DNA from: Bacteroidota bacterium
GTDB taxonomy: Bacteria; Bacteroidota; Bacteroidia; AKYH767-A; OLB10
Direction: 5' to 3'
DNA length: 64,000 nt
Assembly (NCBI GenBank): GCA_016717725.1
Contig: JADKFA010000019.1
Location: 18,197 to 82,196, forward strand
Numbering within the stretch: position 1 is the first letter of the stretch; each line of letters starts with the position of its first letter. The notes below the pieces were generated by a model. It had not been told where the DNA came from. It ran no database searches and saw only the letters and a list, made by a program, of their open reading frames with translations. The translations under genes and the position numbers were made by a program. Below, piece after piece: positions 46,166 through 55,183 of this stretch.

Positions 46166-47623
46166 ATGGAAATTTTAAGCAAGACGATTAAAAAGCTAAC
46201 CGAAGATGAGTACCAACAGCTATTGCAGGAAGTCTCTGGGAAGAAGAAGAACAAGCCCTTTTTAGTACTTGAAACTACGCGCGAACGTGAAGTGGAGGAT
46301 AGTGAAATGATGGAAATTTTGCAAGTAAACCCAAGTGCGTATTATACACTGAAGTCGAGACTTAATTCCAAAATCGCATCCATACTAAGTAAGAAAGTTC
46401 AGAATCCCATTCAAACATTAATGGATGAGGTATCACGCGTACCAGCACATCTATTTGGAAATAATCGCGAATTTTCTGTTCGTGCGTTAAAAGAATTGGA
46501 AAAGCAACTCATCGAGTATGATTTGAATGCAGAGTTGATTTTAGTGTACAAAACATTAGCACAATTGCATCTTCACTCAGAAGAATTCGACAGCTATGAA
46601 ACGAAGTTTAATAAGCATGTTGCTTTTTCGTTAGCCGTATCAAAAGCAGAAGGACTATTTTTTCGATTCATAAAAAAGCTTGGTGTTTATCAGTTGAACG
46701 GACAAGAATCGGATCTAGAAGAAGTGATCATGATGAAGCGTGAATTAAGTAATATTTGCGAGCTCTATGAATCACATCGATTATATGTATTATATAATAT
46801 TGCTCATATTTATTATTTATGTATAGTGCCACACAAGCAAGATGGATTAAAATCGCGCGAGCTGGAAGTGGAAGCGGTATTACAACGAATGACGCAAATT
46901 TTCGAAAGCTATCCGATGGATACTTTTTATCAGAATATTAAATGCATTCCTGATCTGTTGTATTTTGAATATTACATCCGTACAGGTAATATTGTTCGTG
47001 CCGATTATTATATCCAACGCGTACATCAAAATTTACCAGACTTAACAGAAAAACACATGATGAATTTTTTCGTCGTGCAGTTTTTGAAGTCAAAGGTGAT
47101 GAAGTATCAAATTGATGGTAACCTCGAGCATCTTCAGTATTATTCTGATCAACTTGAAAAGTATAGTGACATTAATGTGGAAGAAGCTTATCATTATATT
47201 AGCACAAAACGTTTTTTAGCAATTGTTAAGTTTTATCAGCACGATTATCATGGCTCGGCAAGGAAAATTAATGAGTTGAGAAATCAAATGTCGTTAAAGC
47301 ATTATTTGTTTACTGATATCGATGCTAAGTTATTTCAAGCGTTGCAATATTGTATTTTGGGTGATGATAGCTTATGCATGCAAATCATTTCTAGTTTGAA
47401 GCGACAAATCAGAGAACAGGATGCAGAGTATGAATCCGCACGTTATATGATGAAGCTCTTGAAAACAGCATTAAAACCTGCCGACTATAGACGTAAGGTA
47501 AAACGCATCGCTGAAATGTGGACCGAGTTCAATTCATTGAATAATGGAACGTATCAAGTGTTGTCCTATGTTAAAGTAGATGATACTGTCATTCGTAAAA
47601 TGAGTAATCCCATTAAAGATTAA
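46166..47623 (+). CDS. Helical repeat (TPR-like) protein of unknown function
   Basis: This 485-residue protein has no signal peptide, no TM helix and no family I recognise. It is almost entirely alpha-helical. Residues 1-100 contain a short HTH-like stretch (MMEILQVNPSAYYTLKSRLN, about 48-68). From about 110 to the end, helix pairs of TPR-like spacing follow, with aromatic packing residues (LILVYKTLAQLHLHSEEFD, YVLYNIAHIYYLC, LLYFEYYIRTGNIVRADYYI). A C-terminal basic segment (DYRRKVKRIAEMW) ends the fold. It is divergent from the PKD cluster and convergent with a response regulator, separated by a strong terminator. The layout would suit a scaffold or transcription-linked protein, but this is a guess. 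Confidence 0.75.
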   Translation: MEILSKTIKKLTEDEYQQLLQEVSGKKKNKPFLVLETTREREVEDSEMMEILQVNPSAYYTLKSRLNSKIASILSKKVQNPIQTLMDEVSRVPAHLFGNNREFSVRALKELEKQLIEYDLNAELILVYKTLAQLHLHSEEFDSYETKFNKHVAFSLAVSKAEGLFFRFIKKLGVYQLNGQESDLEEVIMMKRELSNICELYESHRLYVLYNIAHIYYLCIVPHKQDGLKSRELEVEAVLQRMTQIFESYPMDTFYQNIKCIPDLLYFEYYIRTGNIVRADYYIQRVHQNLPDLTEKHMMNFFVVQFLKSKVMKYQIDGNLEHLQYYSDQLEKYSDINVEEAYHYISTKRFLAIVKFYQHDYHGSARKINELRNQMSLKHYLFTDIDAKLFQALQYCILGDDSLCMQIISSLKRQIREQDAEYESARYMMKLLKTALKPADYRRKVKRIAEMWTEFNSLNNGTYQVLSYVKVDDTVIRKMSNPIKD

Positions 47624-47675
47624 TCGCTAAGATTTACATATTATGTACTGCATAGGTCGTGACCGAAGCAGAAAC

Positions 47676-47708
47676 AAAAACGGCCGCATAAATTATGCAG
47701 CCGTTTTT
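47676..47708. terminator. Bidirectional terminator between convergent genes
   Basis: AAAAACGGC (47676-47684) pairs with GCCGTTTTT (47700-47708); an inner GCATA/TATGC pair extends the stem. A- and T-runs on both sides let it work for the plus-strand helical protein and the minus-strand response regulator. Confidence 0.85.
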
Positions 47709-47723
47709 ATTTTGTATAAAGGT

Positions 47724-48119
47724 TTATAAACTTATTGCGTCGAGATACTTTTCACTCAAGGGCTTGTTCACATACTTAAATACATATGAGTTTGTAGAAG
47801 CCCGATTGATATCATCAGGAGAAATGGAAGATGATAAAACTACAATCTTTGAAAAAGTTTTGATGGCTTCAGCAATTTCTTCGTATTCCACTAAAAAGGC
47901 AAAGCCATCTTTAATGGGCATGTTTAAATCTAAAAAAATAATTTCAGGATAATCTTGCTCATTAGAAAGATTCTTTAAAAAATCTAAAGCTACGTCTGCA
48001 GAATTTTTAACAATCACCTCAGAAGAAAAACCACTGGAGGTGATCATTCGCTCATTGATGAAATTATCAATTTCATTATCGTCAATCAGCAAGACTTTTC
48101 GATAGCGACTATTTTTCAT
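47724..48119 (-). CDS. Single-domain response regulator (CheY-like receiver)
   Basis: This is a 131-residue stand-alone receiver domain. The acidic pocket is LLIDDNEID (residues 10-18), the phospho-acceptor is Asp 64 in IIFLDLNMPIKDG, the Thr/Ser position is VVLSSSIS, and the conserved Lys is in YVNKPLS. It has no output domain, so it must act by protein contact. The type resembles the small receivers of Bacteroidota that pair with hybrid kinases, but no kinase is adjacent. A tRNA gene follows on the upstream side. Confidence 0.93.
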   Translation of the reverse strand: MKNSRYRKVLLIDDNEIDNFINERMITSSGFSSEVIVKNSADVALDFLKNLSNEQDYPEIIFLDLNMPIKDGFAFLVEYEEIAEAIKTFSKIVVLSSSISPDDINRASTNSYVFKYVNKPLSEKYLDAISL

Positions 48120-48143
48120 CCTTTTTTTTCTTCAAGCGTTTTG

Positions 48144-48216
48144 TGGTGATGGGCGGAATCGAACCGTCGACACAAGGATTTTCAGTCCTTTGCTCTACCA
48201 ACTGAGCTACATCACC
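48144..48216 (-). tRNA. tRNA-Phe (GAA)
   Basis: The 73-base cloverleaf on the minus strand begins GGTGATGTAGCTCAGTTGG and ends with the matching acceptor arm CATCACC plus discriminator A. The anticodon loop CTGAAAA carries GAA, the phenylalanine anticodon. The D-loop (AGCTCAGTTGGTAGAGC) and T-arm (GGTTCGATTCC) are canonical. The 3' CCA is not encoded. It lies between the response regulator and coaX. Confidence 0.97.
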
Positions 48217-48229
48217 TTCTAGGAGCGTG

Positions 48230-48258
48230 CAAAAGTAAGACATTTTTGCAAAAAACAA
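48230..48258 (-). promoter_or_regulatory. Promoter of tRNA-Phe
   Basis: On the minus strand TTG (48258-48256), 18 bases, then TACTTTTG (48237-48230), a full TTG/TAnnTTTG match. The tRNA 5' end at 48216 is 13 bases downstream. Confidence 0.65.
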
Positions 48259-48453
48259 GGTCATTCTACCTGTCTTTCTATTATTCTTTGAAGATTATAT
48301 AAATCAGGTAGATAGAATCTGATTCTGCACTTTCCTTTAGATTTTTCTTCTTTTTAAGTTTTTAAAAATGACTTTTTTAATAGTTTCTATATTTCTAGAC
48401 CTACTTAATCAACCCAAATCTTCTATTTGCACTCTTTATCTTAATATTGCTGT

Positions 48454-49179
48454 ATGAATCTGGCTATCGACATTGGCAATACATCGGTGAAATATGGTGT
48501 TTTTAGTCAAAACAAATTATTAACTTCTGGTGTTATAAAAGGCAGTGATTTTTCTAAACTGAAGGAAATCTTAGCTTCCCAAAAAATCGTAAATATTGTT
48601 TATGCTACAGTGACAGAAATTCCACATGAGTTAAAAGCTATTTTGAATGACTTTTCTTCTGTGATTGCACTGCAAACGGATACTCCATTACCTTTTCAAA
48701 ACAAGTATTTAACTCCTGAGACGTTAGGTAAGGATCGATTGGCAAATGTTTGCGGAGCCTTGTCCCTTTTCCCTGGAAGAAATGTCTTAGTAATTGATGT
48801 GGGTACTTGCATAAAGTATGATATTATTACATTCGATGGCCTATACGTGGGTGGAGGCATATCACCAGGTATGAGAATGAGATTCAAAGCATTAAATGAT
48901 CAAACAGCTCAACTGCCATTGGTTTCTCCTCAATTGGAACCTCGACTTATTGGACGAAATACGGAAGAGTCTATTCTTTCAGGCGTTATGAATGGAATGA
49001 TGTCGGAATTAAATGATATTAATTGGCAATACAGGAATTTATATCTGCGTTTAGAAACCATTCTTACTGGGGGTGATTCGAATTTCTTTTTAAATCAATT
49101 CAGATCTCGCATCTTTGCGGCCCCGCATCTTACTTTACTGGGTTTAAATTATATTGTATCGAATCTTCCTCATGAATAG
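48454..49179 (+). CDS. coaX: Type III pantothenate kinase
   Basis: CoaX phosphorylates pantothenate in the first step of coenzyme A synthesis. The 241-residue protein shows the ASKHA-fold motifs of the type III enzyme: LAIDIGNTSVKYGVF at residues 3-17, the TLGKDRLAN block, VIDVGTCIKYD (phosphate 2 loop) and YVGGGISPGMRMRFKAL. It overlaps the next gene's ATG by 8 bases and leads the cluster coaX-OMP-lptC-small membrane protein-ppiD, an order known from Bacteroidota. Assignment is very secure. Confidence 0.96.
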   Translation: MNLAIDIGNTSVKYGVFSQNKLLTSGVIKGSDFSKLKEILASQKIVNIVYATVTEIPHELKAILNDFSSVIALQTDTPLPFQNKYLTPETLGKDRLANVCGALSLFPGRNVLVIDVGTCIKYDIITFDGLYVGGGISPGMRMRFKALNDQTAQLPLVSPQLEPRLIGRNTEESILSGVMNGMMSELNDINWQYRNLYLRLETILTGGDSNFFLNQFRSRIFAAPHLTLLGLNYIVSNLPHE

Positions 49180-50443
49180 AAATAAATTATTGATAGTTAG
49201 CTTGTTGGTTTTAGCATTGCCACTATTAGGGTCAGCACAAACAAGTAGCGTTTCACCTTATTCTCGATTCGGTCCCGGCGATTTACTTTTTAAAGGGTTT
49301 GCTCATCAAAGAGGAATGGGCGGAACTTCAATTGCAGAAACAAATGTTGCTCGCCTCAATTTCTCTAATCCCGCTTCCTATGCTTACGACTCCTTGATGG
49401 TTTTTGAGATTGGCCTCAGCGGAGAAAGAATATGGCTCGATCAAGGTGATTTATCGAGCAAGAAATGGAATGCTAAACTGGAATATTTGGTGATTGGTCT
49501 TCCTTTAGTTCGTAATAAAATGGGATTAGCTTTTGGCTTCATTCCTTTTAGTGGAACGGGCTACGAAATTGAATCATCAACCACACTTGATTCTTCTAAT
49601 GTATTGTCAACTTCTTATAAAGGAGCCGGAGGATATAATCGGTATTTCATTGGTACAGGATTAAAGCTCACTCCTAAATTGGCATTGGGAATTAACGCTT
49701 CCTATTTATTCGGTTCTTTAGAGCAAAGTCGAATAGCAAAGTATTCGAACACCGATTATTTTGGAACTAGAATTAAGGACAATACTTCCATTGGCGATTT
49801 TATGTTTGATGCAGGTTTGAATTTTAAAACACCTCTCAAAAAGGGGTACACATTGAGCCTGGGTGCAACAGCAAGTATATCTCAACAATTGAAAGCGAAT
49901 CGAACATTATTATGGGAAAATTTTAAATTAAACTCGCTTGGTGTTGACTTTTCTCGAGATACCATCGAATATAAAGAAAAAGAACAAGGTGAAATTGTAC
50001 TTCCCTTGTCATTAGGTTTTGGAATGCAACTCGCAAAAGATGAAAAATGGTTGATTCAATCCGATATTCGTTATACGGAGTGGAGTTCTTATGAATCTTT
50101 TAAGGGAAAAGATAGCTTGAAAAACACGTTTCGCGTGTCTCTTGGTGGTCAATTTATGCGCGATCCCCGTGGTACCAGTTTTGGACAAAGAGTTCAGTAT
50201 CGAGCAGGGGTCTATTACGGTACTTCATTCCTGAATATTCGCAATAATTCTCTCGTGGATCAAGGAATTAGTATTGGTTTCGGATTGCCTATTCGAAAAG
50301 CTTATCAATCGATGGTTAATATTGCTATTGAAGCTGGGCAGATGGGCACCTTGGATGATAATTTAATTCGAGAGCGATATATAAGAGCTGTAATAGGACT
50401 CACTTTTAATGAAGTTTGGTTCCAAAAACGTCGTTTTGATTAA
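49172..50443 (+). CDS. Outer-membrane beta-barrel protein (OmpP1/FadL-like)
   Basis: This 423-residue protein carries a signal peptide (cleavage after LLGSAQ, about residue 23) and then long alternating strands. Its N-terminal block YSRFGPGDLLFKGFAHQRGMGG and FSNPASYA fit a barrel family found next to coaX and lptC in Bacteroidota, loosely like the fatty-acid transporter FadL group. I use the ATG at 49172 rather than the earlier one at 49154, since the signal peptide begins there. It overlaps coaX by 8 bases and touches lptC (TAATG). Substrate is unknown. Confidence 0.78.
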   Translation: MNRNKLLIVSLLVLALPLLGSAQTSSVSPYSRFGPGDLLFKGFAHQRGMGGTSIAETNVARLNFSNPASYAYDSLMVFEIGLSGERIWLDQGDLSSKKWNAKLEYLVIGLPLVRNKMGLAFGFIPFSGTGYEIESSTTLDSSNVLSTSYKGAGGYNRYFIGTGLKLTPKLALGINASYLFGSLEQSRIAKYSNTDYFGTRIKDNTSIGDFMFDAGLNFKTPLKKGYTLSLGATASISQQLKANRTLLWENFKLNSLGVDFSRDTIEYKEKEQGEIVLPLSLGFGMQLAKDEKWLIQSDIRYTEWSSYESFKGKDSLKNTFRVSLGGQFMRDPRGTSFGQRVQYRAGVYYGTSFLNIRNNSLVDQGISIGFGLPIRKAYQSMVNIAIEAGQMGTLDDNLIRERYIRAVIGLTFNEVWFQKRRFD

Positions 50444-51018
50444 TGAGATCTCAGCCTAATTTTATTCAATTTTTCAAAGGTAGAGTTGGCAAATCACTTT
50501 TTTTATTAGTTTTAGGTGTTCAACTGGTATCTTGTGAAAATGATCAAGCTGAAATTAAGCGTGTAACTAATATCTCGAAAGAACCCATTGAACATATCAA
50601 AGGATTAGAAATATTATACAGCGATTCTGGATTGGTAAGGGTGAAAGTGAATTCCCCCGAACTTAAAAAATTGGTTTTCCCAGAGCCAATTACAGAGATG
50701 CCCGCAGGGATTCACATCCAATTTTATGATGAGTCAAGAAATGTAACATCGGAATTAAGAGCTAAATATGCTATCCATTATGAAAATGATAGCAAGTGGG
50801 AAGCTCAAAAGGACGTGGTTGTTATCAATGAAAAAGGGGATCAGTTAAATACAGAGAAATTAGTGTGGAATGAGAGGGAAGAGAAGTTGACGAGCGATGA
50901 ACATGTTAAAATTACTACGGCAGAAGAAATTATTTATGGGAAAGGATTTGAAGCTAATCAAGATTTTAGCAGGTACAAAATATTTAATGTGAAGGGAAGA
51001 ATAACAGTTAAAAAGTAA
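50443..51018 (+). CDS. lptC: LPS export protein LptC
   Basis: LptC links the LptBFG transporter to the periplasmic LptA bridge that carries lipopolysaccharide to the cell surface. The 191-residue protein has an N-terminal lipoprotein-like signal ending VQLVSC, whereas E. coli LptC keeps a TM anchor. A beta-jellyroll follows (about residues 45-185), with YSDSGLVRVKVNSPEL, GIHIQFYDESRNVTSELRA and KDVVVINEKGDQLNTEKLVW, matching the LptC domain. It begins inside the stop of the upstream gene. The next gene starts 9 bases after it, so expression is coupled. Assignment is good. Confidence 0.88.
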   Translation: MRSQPNFIQFFKGRVGKSLFLLVLGVQLVSCENDQAEIKRVTNISKEPIEHIKGLEILYSDSGLVRVKVNSPELKKLVFPEPITEMPAGIHIQFYDESRNVTSELRAKYAIHYENDSKWEAQKDVVVINEKGDQLNTEKLVWNEREEKLTSDEHVKITTAEEIIYGKGFEANQDFSRYKIFNVKGRITVKK

Positions 51019-51027
51019 GTGTTCACT

Positions 51028-51213
51028 ATGTTGAAGGTGTTAGAATATTCTTGGCTTTTTATAATGCTTTTGGGAGCCTCCTTTGGTTCCTATAAGTGTG
51101 TGGCCGAAAATATTTCTTCCGCTATATGGTTTTTTATTCTAGCTGCTGTGGCTTGCGTTTTTTGGATCGTTCGCAGAAACCAAAGAATTCGGATTCAGAA
51201 AAAGAATCGGTAA
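51028..51213 (+). CDS. Small inner-membrane protein of the lptC-ppiD cluster
   Basis: This 61-residue protein has two TM helices (about residues 7-22 and 31-49) and a strongly basic C-terminal tail (RRNQRIRIQKKNR). I prefer the ATG at 51028; a GTG at 51019 would add three residues. It lies 9 bases after lptC and 164 bases before ppiD. I recall small membrane proteins at this position in Bacteroidota, but they have no assigned function. Confidence 0.7.
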   Translation: MLKVLEYSWLFIMLLGASFGSYKCVAENISSAIWFFILAAVACVFWIVRRNQRIRIQKKNR

Positions 51214-51342
51214 ATCTTGTCTTTTGCGGTCATTTTTACCCCTAAATCAAATATTCTTTCCATTTCAAAATATATTGCTGGATTTCAGCCATTTACTTTT
51301 GAATATCTGTGAAATAAGTTTTTAGCCTTCAAGAAAGCTTCG

Positions 51343-51350
51343 TATATTCG
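51343..51350 (+). promoter_or_regulatory. Possible -7 box of ppiD
   Basis: TATATTCG is one base off TAnnTTTG, 27 bases before the ATG at 51378. Confidence 0.3.
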
Positions 51351-51377
51351 CAGCCTTAAATTAGAAATAATAGAGTT

Positions 51378-53468
51378 ATGGCAGTAATTGAAAAAATCAG
51401 AGGCAAAGCTAATTTATTGTTAGTTTTTGTGGGCTTTAGCCTTGTAGCATTCATTTTAGGAGATTTTTTCTCGTCTAATAGTGGAATGAGTAGCAGCGAT
51501 GCTAATATCGGTGAAATAGACGGTAAGAAGATCAATGTAATGGACTTTGAAGAGAAGGTTCAGGTACAATTGAATAATTATAAACTACAAAGTAATTCTG
51601 AAAACGTAGATCAGAACACGACGGAACAAATTCGTGAGCAGACATGGAATCAGTTGATCAATGAAATGGTCTTGACACCTCAGTATGAGAAGTTGGGGAT
51701 AACTTGTTCACCAAAGGAGCTCTTGGATATGGTTCAAGGGAAAAACCCTCATCCTCAAGTTAAGCAAGCATTTACTGATCCTAAAACTGGAGTGTTTAAT
51801 CCAGCTAACGTATCCAATTTTTTGAAGAATATGGATAATGATCAAACGGGTAAAACACGCCAACAATGGGTTGTTTTTGAAAAGGCTATTCGTGAAGAAC
51901 GTATTCAACAAAAATATTATAACCTCATCAAACAAGGTTTGTACATTTCAAAGGCAGAGGCTAAAGATGATTTCTTCAATAGAACGAAAACAGCTTCTGT
52001 TCGATATGTAACTTTAAATTATGCGTCTATTGCGGATACTACTATCGCAGTGACCGATGCAGAATTGAAAACATTGTACAATGCTACAATGAAGAAGTAC
52101 AAGCAAGAAGCATCTGCAAATATTGATTATGTAACGTTTGAAGTTTATCCAAGTGATGTGGATCGTCAAGCAGCTATGTTTGCAATTAATAAATTAACAG
52201 AAGAATTTAAAGTAACCGAAAATGATTCAATGTTCGTTGCATTGAATAGTGACTCTCCTTTTAATCCTGCATTCAACAAAAAAGGATCGTTACCATTGAA
52301 TATCGATTCAATTATGTTCTCTTCTCCTGTTGGATTTGTAATGGGACCATATCTAGAGAATAATGTCTATAAATTGGCTAAGGTTTCTGCTGTGAAAATG
52401 CTTCCCGATTCAGTGAAAGCATCGCACATCTTGTTAAAGATGGATCCCGCTAAGAAGGATGCAATTTTAGCAACTGCCGATAGTATTAAAACAGCATTGA
52501 AAGGTGGAGCTAACTTTGCTATTCTTGCTTTTCAATATTCTACAGATGAAGGTTCGAAAATTAAAGGTGGTGACTTAGGATGGTTTTCTCCAGGGATGAT
52601 GGTTGCTGAATTTAATGATGCTTGTTTTAATGGAGCAAAAGGTGATTATACAATTGTAGAATCTCAATTTGGAATTCATATTATTCATATCGTTGATCAA
52701 GGTAAGCAAGCTCGCCAATTGCGTATTGCTTATGTCGACAAGAAAATTGAACCAAGTTCTAAAACCTATCAAGCGGTATATTCTAAAGCAAATGGATTTG
52801 CATCTAAAAATGCAAAAGGAGATGTTTTTGAAAAATCAATCACGGAGGAGAAACTTACTAAAATGTCTGAACCAAATATTTTTGAGAACGCACGTCAAGT
52901 AGGTGCTATGGAAAATTCTCGTGAATTGGTTCGTTGGGCATTCACGGCTAAGATTGGCGAAGTCTCTAAAGCATTTGAATTCGGAAATCGTTTCGTAGTG
53001 GCTAAGTTGAATGAAAGAAAGGAAAAAGGTTATAGCACTCTTGAACAAATAAAAGATCAACTTACTGCTGAAGTACGTCGTGATAAGAAGGCAACTATGT
53101 TAATTGAAAAATTAAATAAGGGTGGCCAAAATTTAGATGCTGTTGCATCTGCTAACGGACAAACAGTTCAGACTGCAGATAATGTCTCTTTCGCATCTCC
53201 TGTTTTCCCAAGTAGTGGTATGGAGCCGTACGTAGTAGGATATTTAATGAATAGTAAAGCGGGTCAAGTTTCTGCTCCAATAAAAGGAGCAAGCGGTGTA
53301 TTCGTTGCACAAGTGGTTTCTTTCGCGGATGTAAAAGAGCCATCCGATTTAGCTGCTGAAGCAAAGCAACAATTAGGTTCACAATTGCAAAATCGTTCGC
53401 AGTATGAAACGTACAACGCTTTGCGTGAAAAAGCGGGAATCGTAGATAGAAGATCAAAATTCTATTAA
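51378..53468 (+). CDS. ppiD: PpiD-like periplasmic peptidyl-prolyl isomerase/chaperone
   Basis: This 696-residue protein is anchored by one N-terminal TM helix (LLLVFVGFSLVAFILGDFF, about 13-31). The SurA_N-type chaperone domain follows (about 40-200, WNQLINEMVLTPQYEKLGI). The parvulin domain is at about 345-445: SVKASHILLKMDPAKKDA, FAILAFQYSTDEGSKIKGGDLGWFS and ESQFGIHIIHIVD. PpiD helps outer-membrane and secreted proteins fold as they leave the Sec channel. It ends the coaX-lptC cluster and is followed by a clear terminator. Assignment is secure at family level. Confidence 0.93.
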   Translation: MAVIEKIRGKANLLLVFVGFSLVAFILGDFFSSNSGMSSSDANIGEIDGKKINVMDFEEKVQVQLNNYKLQSNSENVDQNTTEQIREQTWNQLINEMVLTPQYEKLGITCSPKELLDMVQGKNPHPQVKQAFTDPKTGVFNPANVSNFLKNMDNDQTGKTRQQWVVFEKAIREERIQQKYYNLIKQGLYISKAEAKDDFFNRTKTASVRYVTLNYASIADTTIAVTDAELKTLYNATMKKYKQEASANIDYVTFEVYPSDVDRQAAMFAINKLTEEFKVTENDSMFVALNSDSPFNPAFNKKGSLPLNIDSIMFSSPVGFVMGPYLENNVYKLAKVSAVKMLPDSVKASHILLKMDPAKKDAILATADSIKTALKGGANFAILAFQYSTDEGSKIKGGDLGWFSPGMMVAEFNDACFNGAKGDYTIVESQFGIHIIHIVDQGKQARQLRIAYVDKKIEPSSKTYQAVYSKANGFASKNAKGDVFEKSITEEKLTKMSEPNIFENARQVGAMENSRELVRWAFTAKIGEVSKAFEFGNRFVVAKLNERKEKGYSTLEQIKDQLTAEVRRDKKATMLIEKLNKGGQNLDAVASANGQTVQTADNVSFASPVFPSSGMEPYVVGYLMNSKAGQVSAPIKGASGVFVAQVVSFADVKEPSDLAAEAKQQLGSQLQNRSQYETYNALREKAGIVDRRSKFY

Positions 53469-53485
53469 GATTAATCACTCTATAG

Positions 53486-53518
53486 AAAGGCTGGGAAGTA
53501 TTCTCAGCCTTTTTTTTT
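53486..53518 (+). terminator. Rho-independent terminator of ppiD
   Basis: AAAGGCTG (53486-53493) pairs with CAGCCTTT (53505-53512) and is followed by a T-run of 9-10 bases. Confidence 0.9.
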
Positions 53519-53716
53519 GTTCCTTTTTATATGATTAAGCAGCTGGAGATATTAGAAGTTTCGTGCTGCAAGAAGCAATGCAACCGAAAAACTTTGCGCT
53601 GCATGCCTGCAGGTTTTTGCGAAATATTTTAGCGACGATTTAAGCGAAGAAAAAAGTCAAAACTCGAGTAAGATTGATTTGAAGTCAACCTATATTTCAA
53701 GCCTCTCCCACGATGT

Positions 53717-53870
53717 CATTAAGTTAAGGGATTTTGACCCAGAATGGGTCCTATGTTTATAGAGAAAATGAGGTTTGTTGTTGTTCGACCCCGACGGGGT
53801 CGTATATTTTTTGTGGTCTTTTTTTCTATAAACATGTGATACCTTCGGCATCTTGATGTTTAACTTAATG
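53717..53870. repeat. Nested inverted-repeat structure (branched hairpin)
   Basis: The 479-base spacer between ppiD and the DUF3667 gene holds no credible gene. It contains nested inverted repeats: CATTAAGTTAA (53717-53727) with TTAACTTAATG (53860-53870); ATGTTTATAGA (53754-53764) with TCTATAAACAT (53825-53835); and an inner perfect hairpin CGACCCC-GAC-GGGGTCG (53786-53802). A side hairpin GACCC-AGAAT-GGGTC lies at 53736-53750, and a further possible one, GATACC/GGCATC, near 53839-53853. Together they would fold into a multi-arm structure of about 150 bases. Confidence 0.7.
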
Positions 53871-53997
53871 GCATTGGCCTCTCCCCTCCCGACACCTCGG
53901 GATCTCTCCAAAGAGAGGGAGTATATATTGTTTTATAAGCTGCATTGGTATAAATTGTAATTTAGCAGTATGTCATTTATAGTTGAGTCAATAGCCT

Positions 53998-55035
53998 ATG
54001 AACCTCAAGAAAATTGTTCGAGCAAGCAAATGCTTAAATTGTGAAACTCCTTTAAATATTGAGTCGGATAATTTTTGTCCAACCTGTGGACAAGTAAATA
54101 ATACAAAGAAAGAAACCGCTATAGGATTAGTCAAGGAATTGGTGGAGGAGTTTCTACATCTGGATTCTAAAGTGATTAAAAGTTTAGTGCCATTGTTGTT
54201 TAAGCCAGGATTTTTAACTGTGGATTATATCAATGGTAAAAGAGCTCGTTATTTTCATCCTGTGCGCATGTTTTTGATAGTAACGGTAATCATGTTTATC
54301 GTTGCCGGTTTTTCAAACACGAAGGAAGATGAGATTTCGAAAAATAAAAAACAGGCTGAAGCTTCCGATACTAGCAAGGTGAATAGTGATGCGGTGAAGT
54401 TGGAAAATGATTCTATTTATTCATTCAACACCGAAACACTTGAGTTTGAAAAGGAGGAGAAAAATAGTTCAGGCATTGACAATGCAAATTTTTATTGGGC
54501 GTTTGGTTCCGTGAAAATACAGCGCGACACCCTGCAGCATTATTTGGATCAAGGGATAACAGATCCTTCTGCACTGATGGATACTTTTAAAATTGAAAAA
54601 ACTTTTTTTAATACCATTTTTTTTAGTCAAGCTATTAAGTCGCAATTGGCGGGAAAAGATAAAATAATAGACTACTATAAACACAAATTACCCTGGTTGC
54701 TTTTTTCGCTAATGCCCGTATTTGCGTTTGTCTTGTACTTGTTTTACATCCGACGAAAAATTTTCTTTGTGGATCATCTCATTTATGCTTTTCATTTGCA
54801 TACTGCCACCTTTGTTGTCATCATCCTACAAGACTTAATCACTTGGTTGAGTCCATTAAATTCAGATGTATTGAGTTATTACATCCCCATATATTATTTC
54901 ATCTCGTTGAAGAAAGTATATGGTCAATCCATCCCCAAAACAATTTTTAAAGGAATTGGAATTGGTGTATTTTATTTTATACTTGGGTTGTTAGTCCTTT
55001 TATTAGTAGCAGGACTTTTGTTTTTGATGATTTAA
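53998..55035 (+). CDS. DUF3667 zinc-ribbon membrane protein
   Basis: This 345-residue protein has an N-terminal zinc ribbon with two CxxC pairs (Cys 12, 15, 27 and 30, in CLNCETP and FCPTCG). An amphipathic region LVEEFLHLDSKVIKSLVPLLFKPG and the segment YINGKRARYFHPVRMFLI follow; both are hallmarks of DUF3667. About five TM helices follow: one near residues 90-110, four between 220 and 345. A charged periplasmic or cytoplasmic insert (about 115-215) separates them. The family is found in Bacteroidota and its function is unknown. It has no clear operon partner. Confidence 0.88.
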   Translation: MNLKKIVRASKCLNCETPLNIESDNFCPTCGQVNNTKKETAIGLVKELVEEFLHLDSKVIKSLVPLLFKPGFLTVDYINGKRARYFHPVRMFLIVTVIMFIVAGFSNTKEDEISKNKKQAEASDTSKVNSDAVKLENDSIYSFNTETLEFEKEEKNSSGIDNANFYWAFGSVKIQRDTLQHYLDQGITDPSALMDTFKIEKTFFNTIFFSQAIKSQLAGKDKIIDYYKHKLPWLLFSLMPVFAFVLYLFYIRRKIFFVDHLIYAFHLHTATFVVIILQDLITWLSPLNSDVLSYYIPIYYFISLKKVYGQSIPKTIFKGIGIGVFYFILGLLVLLLVAGLLFLMI

Positions 55036-55131
55036 TACCACAATTGTCATTAGAAATGCTAGATGTGCCCCGTTGTTTTGGTCGGGATCGGAAACCTGCT
55101 AAGGAAAAAGTCTAATGACTTTTATGATCTT
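55031..55131 (+). repeat. Dispersed element with CACAATTG motif, copy B
   Basis: Starting at the stop codon of the DUF3667 gene, TTTAATACCACAATTGTCAT, then TGTGCCCCG, GGGATCGGAAACC and GTCTAATGACTTTT repeat the elements seen at 32394-32590, in the same order and orientation. The inner part is about 75 bases shorter than in copy A. It is followed after about 50 bases by copy 2 of the two-hairpin element. Confidence 0.7.
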
Positions 55132-55183
55132 GAAGTACAAGAATCATTTGCAGTATAATTCGTGAAGAAATTAATTGCACTTG

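Noticed and set aside
53690..53911. A 73-codon frame on the minus strand
   Set aside because: It lies wholly in nested inverted repeats and has no coding character.
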